Assembly: GCF_004361695.1 (NCBI RefSeq)
Contig: NZ_SNVW01000011.1
Location: 62,001 to 126,000, forward strand
Length of the DNA stretch: 64,000 nucleotides
Source of the DNA: Curtobacterium flaccumfaciens
Lineage (GTDB): Bacteria; Actinomycetota; Actinomycetes; Actinomycetales; Microbacteriaceae
Direction of reading: 5' to 3'
The position numbers were made by a program, and so were the translations under genes. A model generated the notes under the pieces. That model saw only the letters and a program-made list of their open reading frames with translations. It was not told the DNA's origin and ran no database searches. Of the stretch, positions 1 to 9,541 are shown piece after piece (positions within the stretch are counted from its first letter, which is position 1; each line of letters opens with the position of its first letter).

Positions 1-1
1 C

Positions 2-853
2 AGCGACCTCGGTCGTGCCGAGCGCGCTCGCGTTCGGCTCGAGGCCGAGAACGCCGAGGCCCAGGCCGACCGCGAAGCGCGTGAGGCGCGTGCGACCGCC
101 GACCAGGCCATCGCCGAGGCGGAGAACACGCTCGCCATCCGACGTGCGGCGCTGCAGCTCGACGCCGACCGTGCCTCGGCCGAGGCCGCGGCGGCGGGTC
201 CGCTCGCCCAGGCCCGCGCGGCGCAGGGCGTGGTCGAGCAGGAGCAGCTGACCGCGCAGAAGCGTGCCGAACTCCGTCGCGCCGAGCTCGAGTCCGAGGT
301 GAGCGCCGTCGCCGAGGCGCAGGCGCGGAAGACCCGTGTCGAGGCCGAAGCCGCCGCTGCGGCCCAGGTCGAGACGGCCCGCGCCCAGGCCGAGGCCCGG
401 CGGATCTCCGCCGAGGCGATCGCGGCCGAGGCGAAGGCCGAGTCCGAGGCCCGCAAGCTCGCCGCCGACGCATCGCGTGCCGAGGGCGAAGCGGCCGCCG
501 ACGCGATCCGCGCCAAGGGGCAGGCCGAGGCCGACGCCACGAAGGCGCAGGCCGACGCCCTTGCACAGCACTCCGACGCCGTGCTCCGCGTCAAGGCGAT
601 CGAGACGCTGCCGAGCATCGCCCGCGAGCTCGCCGCCCCGATGGGCAACATCGACAAGCTCACGGTGGTGTCGTCCGACGGCGCCGGTGCCTTGTCGAAG
701 AGCGTTGTCAGTCAGTTCAGCGAGGTCGACGCGCTGCTCGGCACCACGGCCGGGTTCACGCTGAGCGACATCGTGAAGAGCACCACGACCGGCCAGGCAG
801 CGGCCCGCGCCGTCGTGCGCGAACAGGCGCAGGAGCCGCTGGCCGCCGAGTAG
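2..853 (+). CDS. Flotillin-like SPFH protein, C-terminal part
   Basis: The reading frame is open from the window edge, so the N-terminal SPFH/Band 7 domain and start lie outside; 283 residues are visible. The first 190 or so are an uninterrupted Ala/Glu/Arg-rich coiled coil with repeated AEA steps, as in the flotillin stalk. A globular tail follows with the flotillin-type segments around IETLPSIARELA and the phrase IDKLTVVSSDGAGALSKSV. Flotillins assemble on the inner face of the cytoplasmic membrane and scaffold membrane microdomains. No neighbour in the window suggests a specific partner. The family call rests on the stalk and tail together and is fairly secure. Confidence 0.8.
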   Translation, partial: SDLGRAERARVRLEAENAEAQADREAREARATADQAIAEAENTLAIRRAALQLDADRASAEAAAAGPLAQARAAQGVVEQEQLTAQKRAELRRAELESEVSAVAEAQARKTRVEAEAAAAAQVETARAQAEARRISAEAIAAEAKAESEARKLAADASRAEGEAAADAIRAKGQAEADATKAQADALAQHSDAVLRVKAIETLPSIARELAAPMGNIDKLTVVSSDGAGALSKSVVSQFSEVDALLGTTAGFTLSDIVKSTTTGQAAARAVVREQAQEPLAAE

Positions 854-883
854 GGGTCGGTGCTCGGTGCGGGCGCGACGGGC

Positions 884-1381
884 TCAGGCCTCGTCGCGCC
901 CGTCGTCGTCGCGGCGCTCGCGCTGCTGGCCACCGGCGTCCTCGCGCTGCCCGCCGTGGTCCTCGCGCTCGGCGCGGTCGTGCTGGTGGTCGGCATCGTG
1001 CGGGTGGCGGCCGTCGTGCTGGTGGCGGACGTCGTGCTCGGCGTCGTCACGCTGCTGCGACAGCCGCTGCTGCCAGACGACGCTGCGGGCGGCACCCTCG
1101 AGGATGTCGTCGACGCTGCGGCCGGACTGGGCGGCGAGTGCTCCACTGAGGCCCGCGGTGAGCGTCCCACCCGCGGCGGCCAGGCGTTCGACGACCTCTT
1201 CCTGCCGCTCGGTCAACGGTTCGTCGATCATCTCGTCGATGGTGTCGCGGATGTTCTGCTCGCTCGCGTCCAGGGCCGCCTCGTCGCCCGAGTGCAGTGC
1301 TGCTGCCTCGCCGACGACGACCAGTCCGAGTCGTGCGGCGTCGTCCTCCGGACGTGGGGTGCTGCCGTGCTCGTCAGTCAT
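884..1381 (-). CDS. Small acidic protein with His/Asp/Arg-rich tail
   Basis: 165 residues, family not recognised. Residues 1-105 look folded and contain a helical region (IRDTIDEMIDEPLTERQEEV). The last 60 residues are low complexity, with repeated HQHD, HDADHQHD and ERRDDD runs that could bind divalent metal or be disordered. It is soluble with no signal peptide. It converges with the upstream flotillin gene and is separated by 71 bp from the ABC operon that ends at 1453 on the same strand. A TACGGT box ends 7 nt before the ATG and no ribosome-binding site is visible, which suggests a leaderless start. Confidence 0.6.
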   Translation of the reverse strand: MTDEHGSTPRPEDDAARLGLVVVGEAAALHSGDEAALDASEQNIRDTIDEMIDEPLTERQEEVVERLAAAGGTLTAGLSGALAAQSGRSVDDILEGAARSVVWQQRLSQQRDDAEHDVRHQHDGRHPHDADHQHDRAEREDHGGQREDAGGQQRERRDDDGRDEA

Positions 1382-1388
1382 GCGGAGG

Positions 1389-1394
1389 ACCGTA
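1389..1394 (-). promoter_or_regulatory. -10 box TACGGT, leaderless spacing
   Basis: TACGGT on the minus strand is followed by 7 nt and then the ATG at 1381. This matches the TANNNT-N7-start pattern seen at many genes in this window. Confidence 0.5.
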
Positions 1395-1452
1395 CGCTCC
1401 CGGGGGTCGCGCTTCCTGGATCGACGGGGTACCGCGGCCGACGGTGACCCGT

Positions 1453-2139
1453 TCAGGCCGGAGCGTGCCGGCCGCGGTGACCGATCCGCAAGAGGATCGC
1501 GGACGCCGGTACCTCGTCGTCGGACGAGCGCCCGACGACCACGATCCCGCCCCGGTCGGCCGCGGCCTCGAGCGCGTGGAGAACGACGAGCCCCGATGCC
1601 GGGTCGAGCTCGCTCGTCGGGTCGTCGAGCACCGTGACACCGGCATCGACCGCGAGCGCCCGAGCGAGTGCGACGCGCTGCTGCTGCCCGCCGGAGAGCT
1701 GCTCGGCGAGGTTGGTGCGGACCGCCGGCGGTACCCCGACGGCGTCGAGGGCCTCCGCGATGCGGTCGTCCCGGTCAGGACGTCCCCGCTCCGCGCGACG
1801 GCGGGACGGCGCGTGCGCGAGCAGGCCGAGTGCGACGTTCTCGGTCGCGGTCAGAGCTCCGAGCAGATCGTGGTCCCGCGTCAGGAGCGCGAGCGGTGGC
1901 CGTCCGGCGGCGAGGTCCTCGATCCGGACCGAGCCCGTGCTCCTGGCGCGTGCCGACCGGTCGAGCGGGGGCGCGTCCGGGTCGAGCGCGGCGACGACGG
2001 CCGAGAGCACCGCGGACACCTCAGCGCCGTCGTCCCCGGTCACGACCACGACCGCGCCGGCGTCGACCCGGCCGTCCACCGCGAAGACCTCCCGGTCGCC
2101 GAACCCGACTGTGAACCGTTCGAACACCAGTGCCGTCAC
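1453..2139 (-). CDS. ABC transporter ATPase, degenerate Walker motifs
   Basis: 228-residue ABC nucleotide-binding domain, last gene of a three-gene exporter operon. The signature LSGGQQQR (148-155) is perfect. The catalytic motifs are not: the P-loop position reads GDDGAEVS (35-42) with no lysine, the Q-loop glutamine is replaced (LLTRDHD, 85-91), the Walker B glutamate is aspartate (LDDPTS, 171-176) and the switch histidine is missing (VVGRSSDDEV, 201-210). The protein probably cannot hydrolyse ATP in its own P-loop but can supply the signature motif to the partner ATPase encoded at 2136-3005. Its GTG start overlaps the partner's stop in GTGA, so translation is coupled. Confidence 0.85.
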   Translation of the reverse strand: MTALVFERFTVGFGDREVFAVDGRVDAGAVVVVTGDDGAEVSAVLSAVVAALDPDAPPLDRSARARSTGSVRIEDLAAGRPPLALLTRDHDLLGALTATENVALGLLAHAPSRRRAERGRPDRDDRIAEALDAVGVPPAVRTNLAEQLSGGQQQRVALARALAVDAGVTVLDDPTSELDPASGLVVLHALEAAADRGGIVVVGRSSDDEVPASAILLRIGHRGRHAPA

Positions 2140-3005
2140 GCCGTCGCCTCCTCGTCCGCCCGTCGGATGCGCAGGCCGCCCGCGCTGTCCGGCTCGACCG
2201 TGACGAGTGCACCGGTCGGCCAGTCGCCCCGGAGGTGCTGGGGGATCGGCACGGAACCGTCGGCCGCGACGACGGCGCGGCGCCCCGACCCGGAGTCCTC
2301 CTCGCCGACCCGGCCGTCGCGGAGGTGGATCATCCGCTGCATCCGGCGGGCGACGGCCTCGTCGTGGGTGACGAGCAGGACCGCGATCCCCTCCCGCTCC
2401 GTCTCGGCGACGAGCAGGTCGAGCAGAGCATCCCGCGCGGCGGTGTCGAGGCGGCTCGTCGGTTCGTCGGCGAGCAGCAGCCGTGGGCGGGACGCCAGCG
2501 CCACCGCCAGTGCCGTGGTCTGCCGGTGCGACGCGGACAGCTCGGCGACGGGACGGCCGTCGTCGGAGACCCCGCCGGCTGCCAGCACGCGTTCGCCGAG
2601 AGCGCTGTCGCGGCTGGGGATCCCGCGGACCGTCCAGGCGACGTTGGCGCGGGCCGACTCGTGGCCGATGAGGTTGACGTCGGCGCCCTGCAGCATGAGT
2701 CCGAGGACGTCACGCCGCAGTCGGTCGAGGTCGCGCCGGTCGGCGGTGCCGAGGTCCTGCGCGCCGATGGTCACCGTGCCGGCACTCGGTCGCATCAGGC
2801 CGGCGGCGATCGACAGCAGGGTCGACTTGCCCGAACCGGACGGGCCGAGCAGCGCGACGCGCTGCCCGGGCGGCACCGTCAGGTCGACGCCGCGCAGGGC
2901 GGCCACGTCGACCTCGGCCTCCCGGTACACGTGCACGAGGCCCGAGGCGCGGAACGCCGGGAGGGACCCGTCGTCCGCGACGGGCGTGGAGCGCGATGGC
3001 GTCAC
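2136..3005 (-). CDS. ABC transporter ATPase, degenerate signature motif
   Basis: 289 residues. Walker A GPSGSGKST (54-62), Q-loop Gln106, Walker B LLLADEPTS (176-184) and switch His214 are all intact, so ATP binding and catalysis look possible. The signature motif is broken: LSGGQ is replaced by LSASH (156-160). About 65 extra residues follow the core, including a short basic tail of unknown role. The protein resembles LolD/MacB-type ATPases that pair with FtsX-like permeases. It overlaps the permease stop by GTGA at the front and the second ATPase at the back. The two ATPases complement each other's defects, so the working unit is most likely a heterodimer. Confidence 0.9.
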   Translation of the reverse strand: MTPSRSTPVADDGSLPAFRASGLVHVYREAEVDVAALRGVDLTVPPGQRVALLGPSGSGKSTLLSIAAGLMRPSAGTVTIGAQDLGTADRRDLDRLRRDVLGLMLQGADVNLIGHESARANVAWTVRGIPSRDSALGERVLAAGGVSDDGRPVAELSASHRQTTALAVALASRPRLLLADEPTSRLDTAARDALLDLLVAETEREGIAVLLVTHDEAVARRMQRMIHLRDGRVGEEDSGSGRRAVVAADGSVPIPQHLRGDWPTGALVTVEPDSAGGLRIRRADEEATA

Positions 3006-6000
3006 GGTGCGGGCCTCCCGTCTCTCGGGCGCCGGTGCTCCGCTCCGTCGCCGCTGCCGCGCGGTCGGCCGGAACCGTCCGCGCCGACGGCGGCGACCCC
3101 GGCGGAGACGGCGAGCAGCACGAGCATCGTCACCGCCGTGACCGCGAGCACGGTGAGCGGCCCCACGGGCACTCCGAGGGGCGGGACGGCCTCGGCGCGC
3201 AGCGGGAGCCGCGCGGCGGTCACCACCGTGGCGATCGTCCCCGCCACCGCGCCGAGCAGGACGGCGGCTGCGGCGGGGAGGAACGTCTCGCGGAGCACGG
3301 CTCGACGCACGGCGCTGCGCGAGAACCCGCTCGTCCGGAGCACGTCCACGTCGTCACGACGGCGACGCGCTCCGATCGCACCGACCCCGGCGACGACGAG
3401 CAGGACGAGCACGAGGGCCGCGCCGGCGGTCGGGATGCCGACCAGCGCCCCGAGCACCGGAGCGCTCCGCTCGGCCCGGCGTTCGGCGTCTGCGAGGGTG
3501 TGCCGGCCCGTCACGGTCACGCCGTTCCGGGCGAGGGCGGCCGTGACGCGCCGCTCGGCCCCGGGTGCGACCCACACCTCGTGGTCCGTGCCCGTGCCGA
3601 CCGGGTTCGAGACGTGGCCGGCCGAGGTCAGGTCGACCAGGGCGCCGTCGGCGAGCACCCGCGGGAGCGCCGGTGCCGTCCCGACCACGCGCAGCACGAT
3701 CGACTCCCCGTTGAGCCCGATGCCGACCGTGGCGTCGGGAACGCCCGCGAACGGTTGCGTGACCGTCGCAGCACCGATGACGGTCGGGAGGGGCTCGGCA
3801 CCGTCCCGCGGGGTGATGCTCGGTGTCCCGGAACCCGTCGGGTCGACCCACGAGACGCGGAGGCCGTCGCGGCGGTCCCCGAGGGTGGCGGTCGGGCCGC
3901 CGTCCGGCAGCGGGTTCTCGCCGAGGCGGCTCCGCCAGCGGTCCGCGTGGAGCCAGGCGGCGCCGACCGACCGCGCCGTCGTGCCGTCCCCGACCGTGAC
4001 GTCGGTGATCGTCGCCCCGAGTCCGTAGGGTGCGCTGGTGGTCGCGCTGGTCTCGAGGCCGAGCCAGACGAGTCGGCAGCCGTCGGTGCAGGGGAGGGCG
4101 CCGCGGGCACTCGTCAGCGTGCCGTCCCGCGGTGCGCCGAGGACGACCCGGTGCCAGCCGTCGGCCGCCTGCACGACGGCGACGACATCCACGTCGGCGG
4201 GGTCTGCGGTGGCGACGGTCTTCGCCGCCTCGCCGTAGGGTGCGCCGACCTCGCGGAGCGTCACGGCGAGCTGCGTCCCGGTCAGGCGGAGCGACCGGCC
4301 ACCCGTCGGACGGAGTTCGCGTTCGAGTGCGGCCGTGCTGCGCCCGCCCCAGGTCGGGTCCCACGCGCTGACGGCGGCGAGGCGGGTTGAGTCGAGGGCG
4401 ATCAGCCGCCCGACGCCGACCCCCCCGGGACGTCGCCTGCACCGCCATGGCTGAGCGCCCGCCGGGATCAGCGTCGCGCACGGCCTGCACGAAGGGCGTG
4501 TCCTCGGCCACCCGCACGTCGAGGACGGTCGCTGCGCCGAGGGTCGCGGCTGCGCGGTCGTCGGCGAGGCGGACGGCGAGGACGGCCGTCTGCGTCGACG
4601 ACACCGCCAGGGCGACGCCGAGGACGACCATGACGGCGGTCGTCAGCACCGACGGCGTCCGCGCGATCCGACGCACCACGAGCAGCTCGGTGAGGGAACG
4701 CGCCGGGCGGTCGGCGCGGCGGCGGACCACGGCGACCCCGACACGCAGTCCGACGATCGCCAGCAGGACGGCGATGAGCGACGGCGCGAGGAGCGCGATG
4801 CTCGGACCGGTGACCTCCGTCTCGGTCGCGACGGCCGCGAGTCCGACGACCGCGGCGATCACGGCCACCGCCTGGACGACCGCGCCCGCGCGGGACAGGG
4901 TCCGCGGCTCGGTGACACGCCGGAGCAGGTCGACGAGCGGCACCCGTGACGCGCGGGCGCTCGCGACGACGAGGGCGACGAGCGACCCGGCGAACGCCGC
5001 GGCGAGGGCGAGGAGGACGGGCGCGCGGAGCGGTTCGAGGGCCGGGGCCCCCGCGCCGAGCAGCACCGGCGCGCAGAGTGCGGCGAGGCCCAGACCGGCA
5101 GCCGCACCGGCGACGGCGCCGACGACCGTCGCGAGCACGGGCTCGAGCAGGACCGCGGCGAACCGACGTCGCGCCGGCAGCCCACGCAGCCGGGCGAGTC
5201 CCCACTCCGCCGCGCGCGCCTGCCCGATGCGGCCGGCGACGACCCCCTGGGCGAACCACGCCAGCACGACCGCCTGCAGTGCCGGCACAGCGACGATCGT
5301 CGTCGCGGCGTCGTTCCCGTCCGCCACCCGGTCGACCAGGTCGTCGATCCGTTCCTGCACCGACACCGACGACTGTGCGCTGCTCTCGGTCAGCGTGCCG
5401 TCCCGAGCGGCCGCGACGTCGCGCACCACCGCGGGCACGTCGTCGAGGCGGAGCCCGTGCCGGAGGGTCTTGACCGACCACATCGTCCCGGTGATCGACA
5501 GGTCGTCGAACCCGGCGAGGGACATCACCAGGTCGGGGCCGCCGGTGCCCCCGCTGCCGAACAGCTTGCCGGGCGCGCTCGCGATCCGGCCGACGCGGCT
5601 CGTTGCGTTGTAGGTACCGACCACCCGCACGCGGACGGACTGCTCGGGGACGTCGAGCACGGAGAGCGGCAGCACCGCCCCGGTCGCTATCCCGGAGCCC
5701 GCCGGGGCGAGCACCTCGTCGGAACCCGACGGACACCGCCCGTCGACGAGCCCGAGGGACGCGCAGTCGTCGGAGAGCCCGGCGAGCTGGGTGTACCGCA
5801 CGTCGGCGTCGGCCGGATCGGACGGCGCTCGGTAGGAGACGAGGGCCTTCGACTCGGCGACGACGACTTCTCCGTGCCAGAGGCGGCTCTCCGTCGCTGC
5901 GGAGGTGGTCGTGACGACCGCTCCCTGGGCCTCGCTGAGCTTCTGGTACTCGATCTCGGCCGAGGCTGCGATCGACGTGCCGCGTACCCCGGCGTGGGCG

Positions 6001-6158
6001 AGCGCATCGTCGAGCGTCGACTGTTCGACGGCGCGGAGGAGCAGGGGCGCGATCACGGACACCACGGTCGCGACGAGTGCGAGGAGGGCGAGCACCACGG
6101 CGGCCGCGGGGCGGCGACGGACGCTGCGTGCCCAGAACGGAGCCGACCCTCGTCCCAC
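3002..6158 (-). pseudogene. FtsX-like ABC permease with frameshift at a G7 tract
   Basis: Together the two frames encode about 1,050 residues of an FtsX/MacB-type permease: an N-terminal membrane segment (PAAAVVLALLALVATVVSVI), a large external domain, a central block of about six membrane helices, a second external domain and C-terminal helices (PTAGAALVLVLLVVAGVGAI). The frame breaks at a run of seven G (plus-strand C, 4420-4426) after AMAVQATSRG. Removing one G joins it to VGVGRLIALDSTRLAAV with no loss of sense. This may be a sequencing error, a recent mutation, phase variation or slippage. The start chosen is the GTG at 6158, which has GAGGGG 6 nt upstream; longer versions to 6233 are possible. 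It heads the operon with the two ATPases. Confidence 0.8.
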
Positions 6159-6263
6159 CGGCACCCCCTCGCGCGGTCGGCACCAGTGCCGACGTCGGAA
6201 GTCTGGCACACCGGTGGGGCGTGCGGCGGTCAACGGTGCGCGCGGGTCAACGGTGCGCGGCGG

Positions 6264-7202
6264 TCAGCGCGTCGTCCACCGGCGGAGGAGCCATTCCGCC
6301 GCCGCGAGTCCCTCGCGTCGCTGGAAGTCCCGGAGCGTCGGCATGTTGGGAATCGCTGGCCGCGCGGCCTTCTCGAAGAAGGTGCCGGCGAGCCCGGCCA
6401 GGACGGCGTCCACCGTCGTCGCGTCCAGCCCGGCGAACACCGGGTGCACGGCGAGGTGCTCCTCGACGTCGGTCGCTTCGCCTCGGACCAGCACGTCGAG
6501 CAGGTAGGTGAGCGGGTCGAACCAGTGCGCTCCCACGGCGGCCCACGGCCAGTCGAGCAGCCAGACCTGCCCGACGGCGTCGACGAGCAGGTTGTCCGCG
6601 CGACAGTCGACGTGGGTGAGGTGCTCCCCATCGACCAGGGCCGCGCTCCCGCGTGCCGTCCGCGCGAGGCGTTGCGCTTCGGCGGCGACGTGCCGCGGGA
6701 TCGTCGCCGGCAGCCCGATGGCGAGCATCCGATCCCAGGCGCCGAACTCCCCGGCGAGGTCGTTCGTGAGCCGAGGCCGTGCCGCCAGCGCACCGGTGGC
6801 GACGGGCAACGTGTCGAGGGCGTCGAGCACGGCTGCGACGTCGGCTCCGTCGCGGGTCTCACCCGGATGGCGGCCGTCCACGTCGGCGAGCACGAGGGCG
6901 ATCCAGTCGTCACCGTCGACCGTGTCCTCGAGCGTGGCGAGCAACCGCGGGGCCCGGACCGACGGTGGGAGGAGGGCCATCACGTGGGCCTCCTGCCCGT
7001 GGAGACCGAAGGCACCGGCGTTGCGCGACTGGGAGACCGTCTTGACGAACGCCCGTCCCCCGCCGGCGACGACGACCCGGTCGGCGCTCCCGGGCGAGTA
7101 GCCCTCGGCCTGCGACACGGCTTCGACCACCTCGCCGCCGAGCACCCCCTCGACGCGCCTGCGAAGCGTGTTCGGTACCGCGTCCCACGTCATCCGCCCC
7201 AT
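6264..7202 (-). CDS. Aminoglycoside phosphotransferase-family kinase
   Basis: 312 residues with the kinase-like APH fold. The catalytic loop reads LTHVDCRADNLLVD, with the Asp and Asn of the HxDxxxxN motif, and the metal-binding segment is WLLDWPWA. An ATP-lobe lysine lies in RAFVKTVSQ. The substrate cannot be told from sequence; members phosphorylate antibiotics, choline, sugars or other small molecules. It is transcribed alone between the permease and the MFS gene. TACCGT ends 6 nt before the ATG, so it is probably translated from a leaderless mRNA. An internal ATG four codons in is an alternative start. Confidence 0.75.
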   Translation of the reverse strand: MGRMTWDAVPNTLRRRVEGVLGGEVVEAVSQAEGYSPGSADRVVVAGGGRAFVKTVSQSRNAGAFGLHGQEAHVMALLPPSVRAPRLLATLEDTVDGDDWIALVLADVDGRHPGETRDGADVAAVLDALDTLPVATGALAARPRLTNDLAGEFGAWDRMLAIGLPATIPRHVAAEAQRLARTARGSAALVDGEHLTHVDCRADNLLVDAVGQVWLLDWPWAAVGAHWFDPLTYLLDVLVRGEATDVEEHLAVHPVFAGLDATTVDAVLAGLAGTFFEKAARPAIPNMPTLRDFQRREGLAAAEWLLRRWTTR

Positions 7203-7208
7203 GCACTC

Positions 7209-7214
7209 ACGGTA
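7209..7214 (-). promoter_or_regulatory. -10 box TACCGT, leaderless spacing
   Basis: TACCGT on the minus strand lies 6 nt before the ATG at 7202 of the APH-like kinase gene. Confidence 0.5.
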
Positions 7215-7263
7215 GTGGGCGGGTCAGCCTGAGAAGCCGTTCACGAACGTGCGCTCACGGCAA

Positions 7264-7314
7264 GTTTGCGTTGTGAGCAAACGTGCTCAAGGTGTAAAGT
7301 TGCAGCGTCTGCAA
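7264..7314 (+). promoter_or_regulatory. MFS promoter region with TetR-type operators
   Basis: A possible promoter has TTGTGA (7271-7276), an 18-nt spacer and TAAAGT (7295-7300). A perfect 15-bp palindrome, TTGCAG-CGT-CTGCAA (7300-7314), sits at the expected transcription start. Two further inverted repeats overlap the -35 side: GTTTGC-N7-GCAAAC (7264-7282) and TGAGCA-N4-TGCTCA (7274-7289). The TetR regulator encoded at 9542 is the natural candidate to bind here and repress the pump. Confidence 0.6.
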
Positions 7315-7408
7315 GGTTGACCCGCCGTCATCGGCCCGCCACACACGCTCAGGCGTCCCTCGCGACCACGAACCAGCACCACTCACCACCGCACCCCTGA
7401 AGGACCCC

Positions 7409-9469
7409 ATGTCTACTGCCACCGCACCCGTCGAGGTGCAGCGCGGACGACAGAGCACCCCGGCCAGCACGCCGGGGAAGCCGATCATGTCGCACCGCCA
7501 GATCCTCCTCGTCATCTACGGCCTGATGGCCGGCATGTTCCTGTCGTCCCTCGACCAGACGATCGTCGGCACCGCGATCCGCACCATCGGTGACGACCTG
7601 CACGGCCTCGACCAGCAGGCCTGGGTCACCACGGCGTACCTCATCGCGTCGACGATCACCACGCCGATCTACGGCAAGCTCTCCGACGTCTTCGGCCGCC
7701 GCCCGCTGTACATCTTCGGCATCGCGGTGTTCATCCTCGGGTCGCTGCTCTCGACGATGTCGACGTCGATGATCATGCTCGCCGCGTTCCGTGCGTTCCA
7801 GGGCATCGGTGCGGGTGCGCTGATGTCGCTGCCGCTCGCGATCATGGGCGACATCCTCGCCCCGCGTGAGCGCGCCAAGTACCAGGGGTACTTCCTCGCC
7901 GTCTTCGGCATCTCGAGTGTCATCGGCCCGCTCATCGGCGGACTGTTCGCCGGTGCGACGAGCATCCTCGGCATCACCGGGTGGCGCTGGGTCTTCCTGA
8001 TCAACGTCCCGATCGGCGTCGCGGCGCTCCTCATGGTCATCGCGTTCCTGCACCTGCCGAAGTTCGGCGACGCCAAGGCGAAGCCGCGCATCGACTGGTG
8101 GGGTGCGACCTCGGTCATCGTGACCCTCGTCCCGCTCCTGCTGGTGGCCGAACAGGGCCGCACGTGGGGCTGGGGTTCGGCCGGCGCGATCGCCTGCTAC
8201 GTCGTCGGTGCCCTCGGGCTCGTCGCCTTCCTCGTGGTGGAGACGCTCATGAAGGACGACGCGATCATCCCGCTCAAGCTGTTCCGCTCCGGCACGTTCT
8301 CGATGGCCACGATCCTCGGCTTCCTGGTCGGCTTCGCGATGTTCGGCGCCATGCTGACCATCCCGCTCTACCTGCAGATCGTCACCGGGCTGACCCCGAC
8401 CGAGTCGGGCTTCGCGACCCTGCCGATGATCGGTGGTCTGATGATCGCCTCGATCGCGTCCGGCCAGATCGTCGCCCGCACCGGCCGCTACCGGATCTTC
8501 CCGGTGATCGGCACGGCGCTGGTCTCGTGCGGCTACGTCGTCCTGACGTTCATGACGATCGACAAGCCGCTCTGGTTCCTCATGATCGGCATGTTCCTCA
8601 TCGGCCTCGGCCTCGGCCAGCTCATGCAGAGCATCACCCTCGCGTCGCAGAACTCGGTCCAGCCGCGTGACATGGGCGTGGCGACCAGCTCGGCCACGTT
8701 CTTCCGCCAGATCGGTGGGACGCTCGGCACCGCGGTGCTGCTGTCGGTCCTGTTCTCGATCATGCCGGCGAACATCCTGCACGCCACCGCGGACGAGAAG
8801 AACCTGACCTCGGCCCTCGACGCCGCCCTGAACCCGACCGTCGCGTCGGCGAAGGCGAACCAGGGTGTCATGGACCAGATCTGGAACCCGATCGTCACCC
8901 CCGTCAAGCAGCAGGTGCAGACCGGCCTCGACGCCGCGACCGCCAAGGTGACCCAGGCCACGGCCGGCGCTCCGGAAGCGGTGCAGCAGCAGGCGCTGGC
9001 GAGCGCCGCGACCCAGGCACACGCCAGCGTTCAGAACGGCGCGCTCACGGTCGACTGGTCGAACGCGGCGCAGCGCACCTACTGGGTGAACGACCTCGCG
9101 CCGACGCTCGCGAAGCAGATCGACAAGGGCGCGAACACGTCGAGCAACTCGAACGCCGAGACGAGCGACACGTCCTACCTCAACGGTGCGGACAAGGCCC
9201 TCACGAAGCCGTTCATGACCGGGTTCAACGCCTCGGCCGTGACCGTCTACTGGGTCGGCTTCGCGGTGATCCTGCTCGCGTTCGTGCTGAGCTGGTTCTT
9301 CAAGGCGCCGCCGCTCCGGAAGAGCTCGGCCCTGCAGGAGCAGGCGGACAACGCCGGCACGGCCGACGACCTCGAGGTGCAGGCGGTCAGGGCCGCCGAC
9401 ACGATGGGCTCGCCCACCGCGCCCGTCACCGGTTCGATCCCCGTCCAGCGGGGCGCGTCGAACGACTAG
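7409..9469 (+). CDS. MFS multidrug efflux pump, DHA2 family (14 TMS)
   Basis: 686-residue proton-driven exporter of the DHA2 family. Typical motifs are the TM1 segment LDQTIVGTAI, motif A GKLSDVFGRRPLY and antiporter motif C SVIGPLIGGLF. Fourteen membrane helices are readable. Unusually, about 150 soluble residues (roughly 450-600, Ala/Gln/Thr-rich) lie between the last two helices, probably outside the membrane. AAGGA stands 5 nt before the ATG. A strong hairpin (9477-9506) follows, then a TetR gene on the same strand. Operator-like palindromes upstream suggest substrate-inducible expression. The transported compound is unknown. Confidence 0.9.
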   Translation: MSTATAPVEVQRGRQSTPASTPGKPIMSHRQILLVIYGLMAGMFLSSLDQTIVGTAIRTIGDDLHGLDQQAWVTTAYLIASTITTPIYGKLSDVFGRRPLYIFGIAVFILGSLLSTMSTSMIMLAAFRAFQGIGAGALMSLPLAIMGDILAPRERAKYQGYFLAVFGISSVIGPLIGGLFAGATSILGITGWRWVFLINVPIGVAALLMVIAFLHLPKFGDAKAKPRIDWWGATSVIVTLVPLLLVAEQGRTWGWGSAGAIACYVVGALGLVAFLVVETLMKDDAIIPLKLFRSGTFSMATILGFLVGFAMFGAMLTIPLYLQIVTGLTPTESGFATLPMIGGLMIASIASGQIVARTGRYRIFPVIGTALVSCGYVVLTFMTIDKPLWFLMIGMFLIGLGLGQLMQSITLASQNSVQPRDMGVATSSATFFRQIGGTLGTAVLLSVLFSIMPANILHATADEKNLTSALDAALNPTVASAKANQGVMDQIWNPIVTPVKQQVQTGLDAATAKVTQATAGAPEAVQQQALASAATQAHASVQNGALTVDWSNAAQRTYWVNDLAPTLAKQIDKGANTSSNSNAETSDTSYLNGADKALTKPFMTGFNASAVTVYWVGFAVILLAFVLSWFFKAPPLRKSSALQEQADNAGTADDLEVQAVRAADTMGSPTAPVTGSIPVQRGASND

Positions 9470-9476
9470 GTCGACC

Positions 9477-9506
9477 GGGGCCTCCCACCACCGCGTGGGA
9501 GGCCCC
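9477..9506 (+). terminator. Hairpin after MFS gene
   Basis: A 12-bp perfect stem (GGGGCCTCCCAC with its complement) and a 6-nt loop, 7 bp after the MFS stop. There is no T tract, as is common in high-GC actinobacteria. It may only partly separate the pump from the tetR gene. Confidence 0.75.
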
Positions 9507-9541
9507 GTCCCGCACCACCCGTTCCGCACCAGGAGCACCAC

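Noticed and set aside
3354-4430. Long minus-strand frame continuing past the G tract of the permease
   Set aside because: After the G7 tract the frame turns into Arg/Pro-rich low-complexity sequence, while the neighbouring frame carries clear permease helices; it is an out-of-frame extension.
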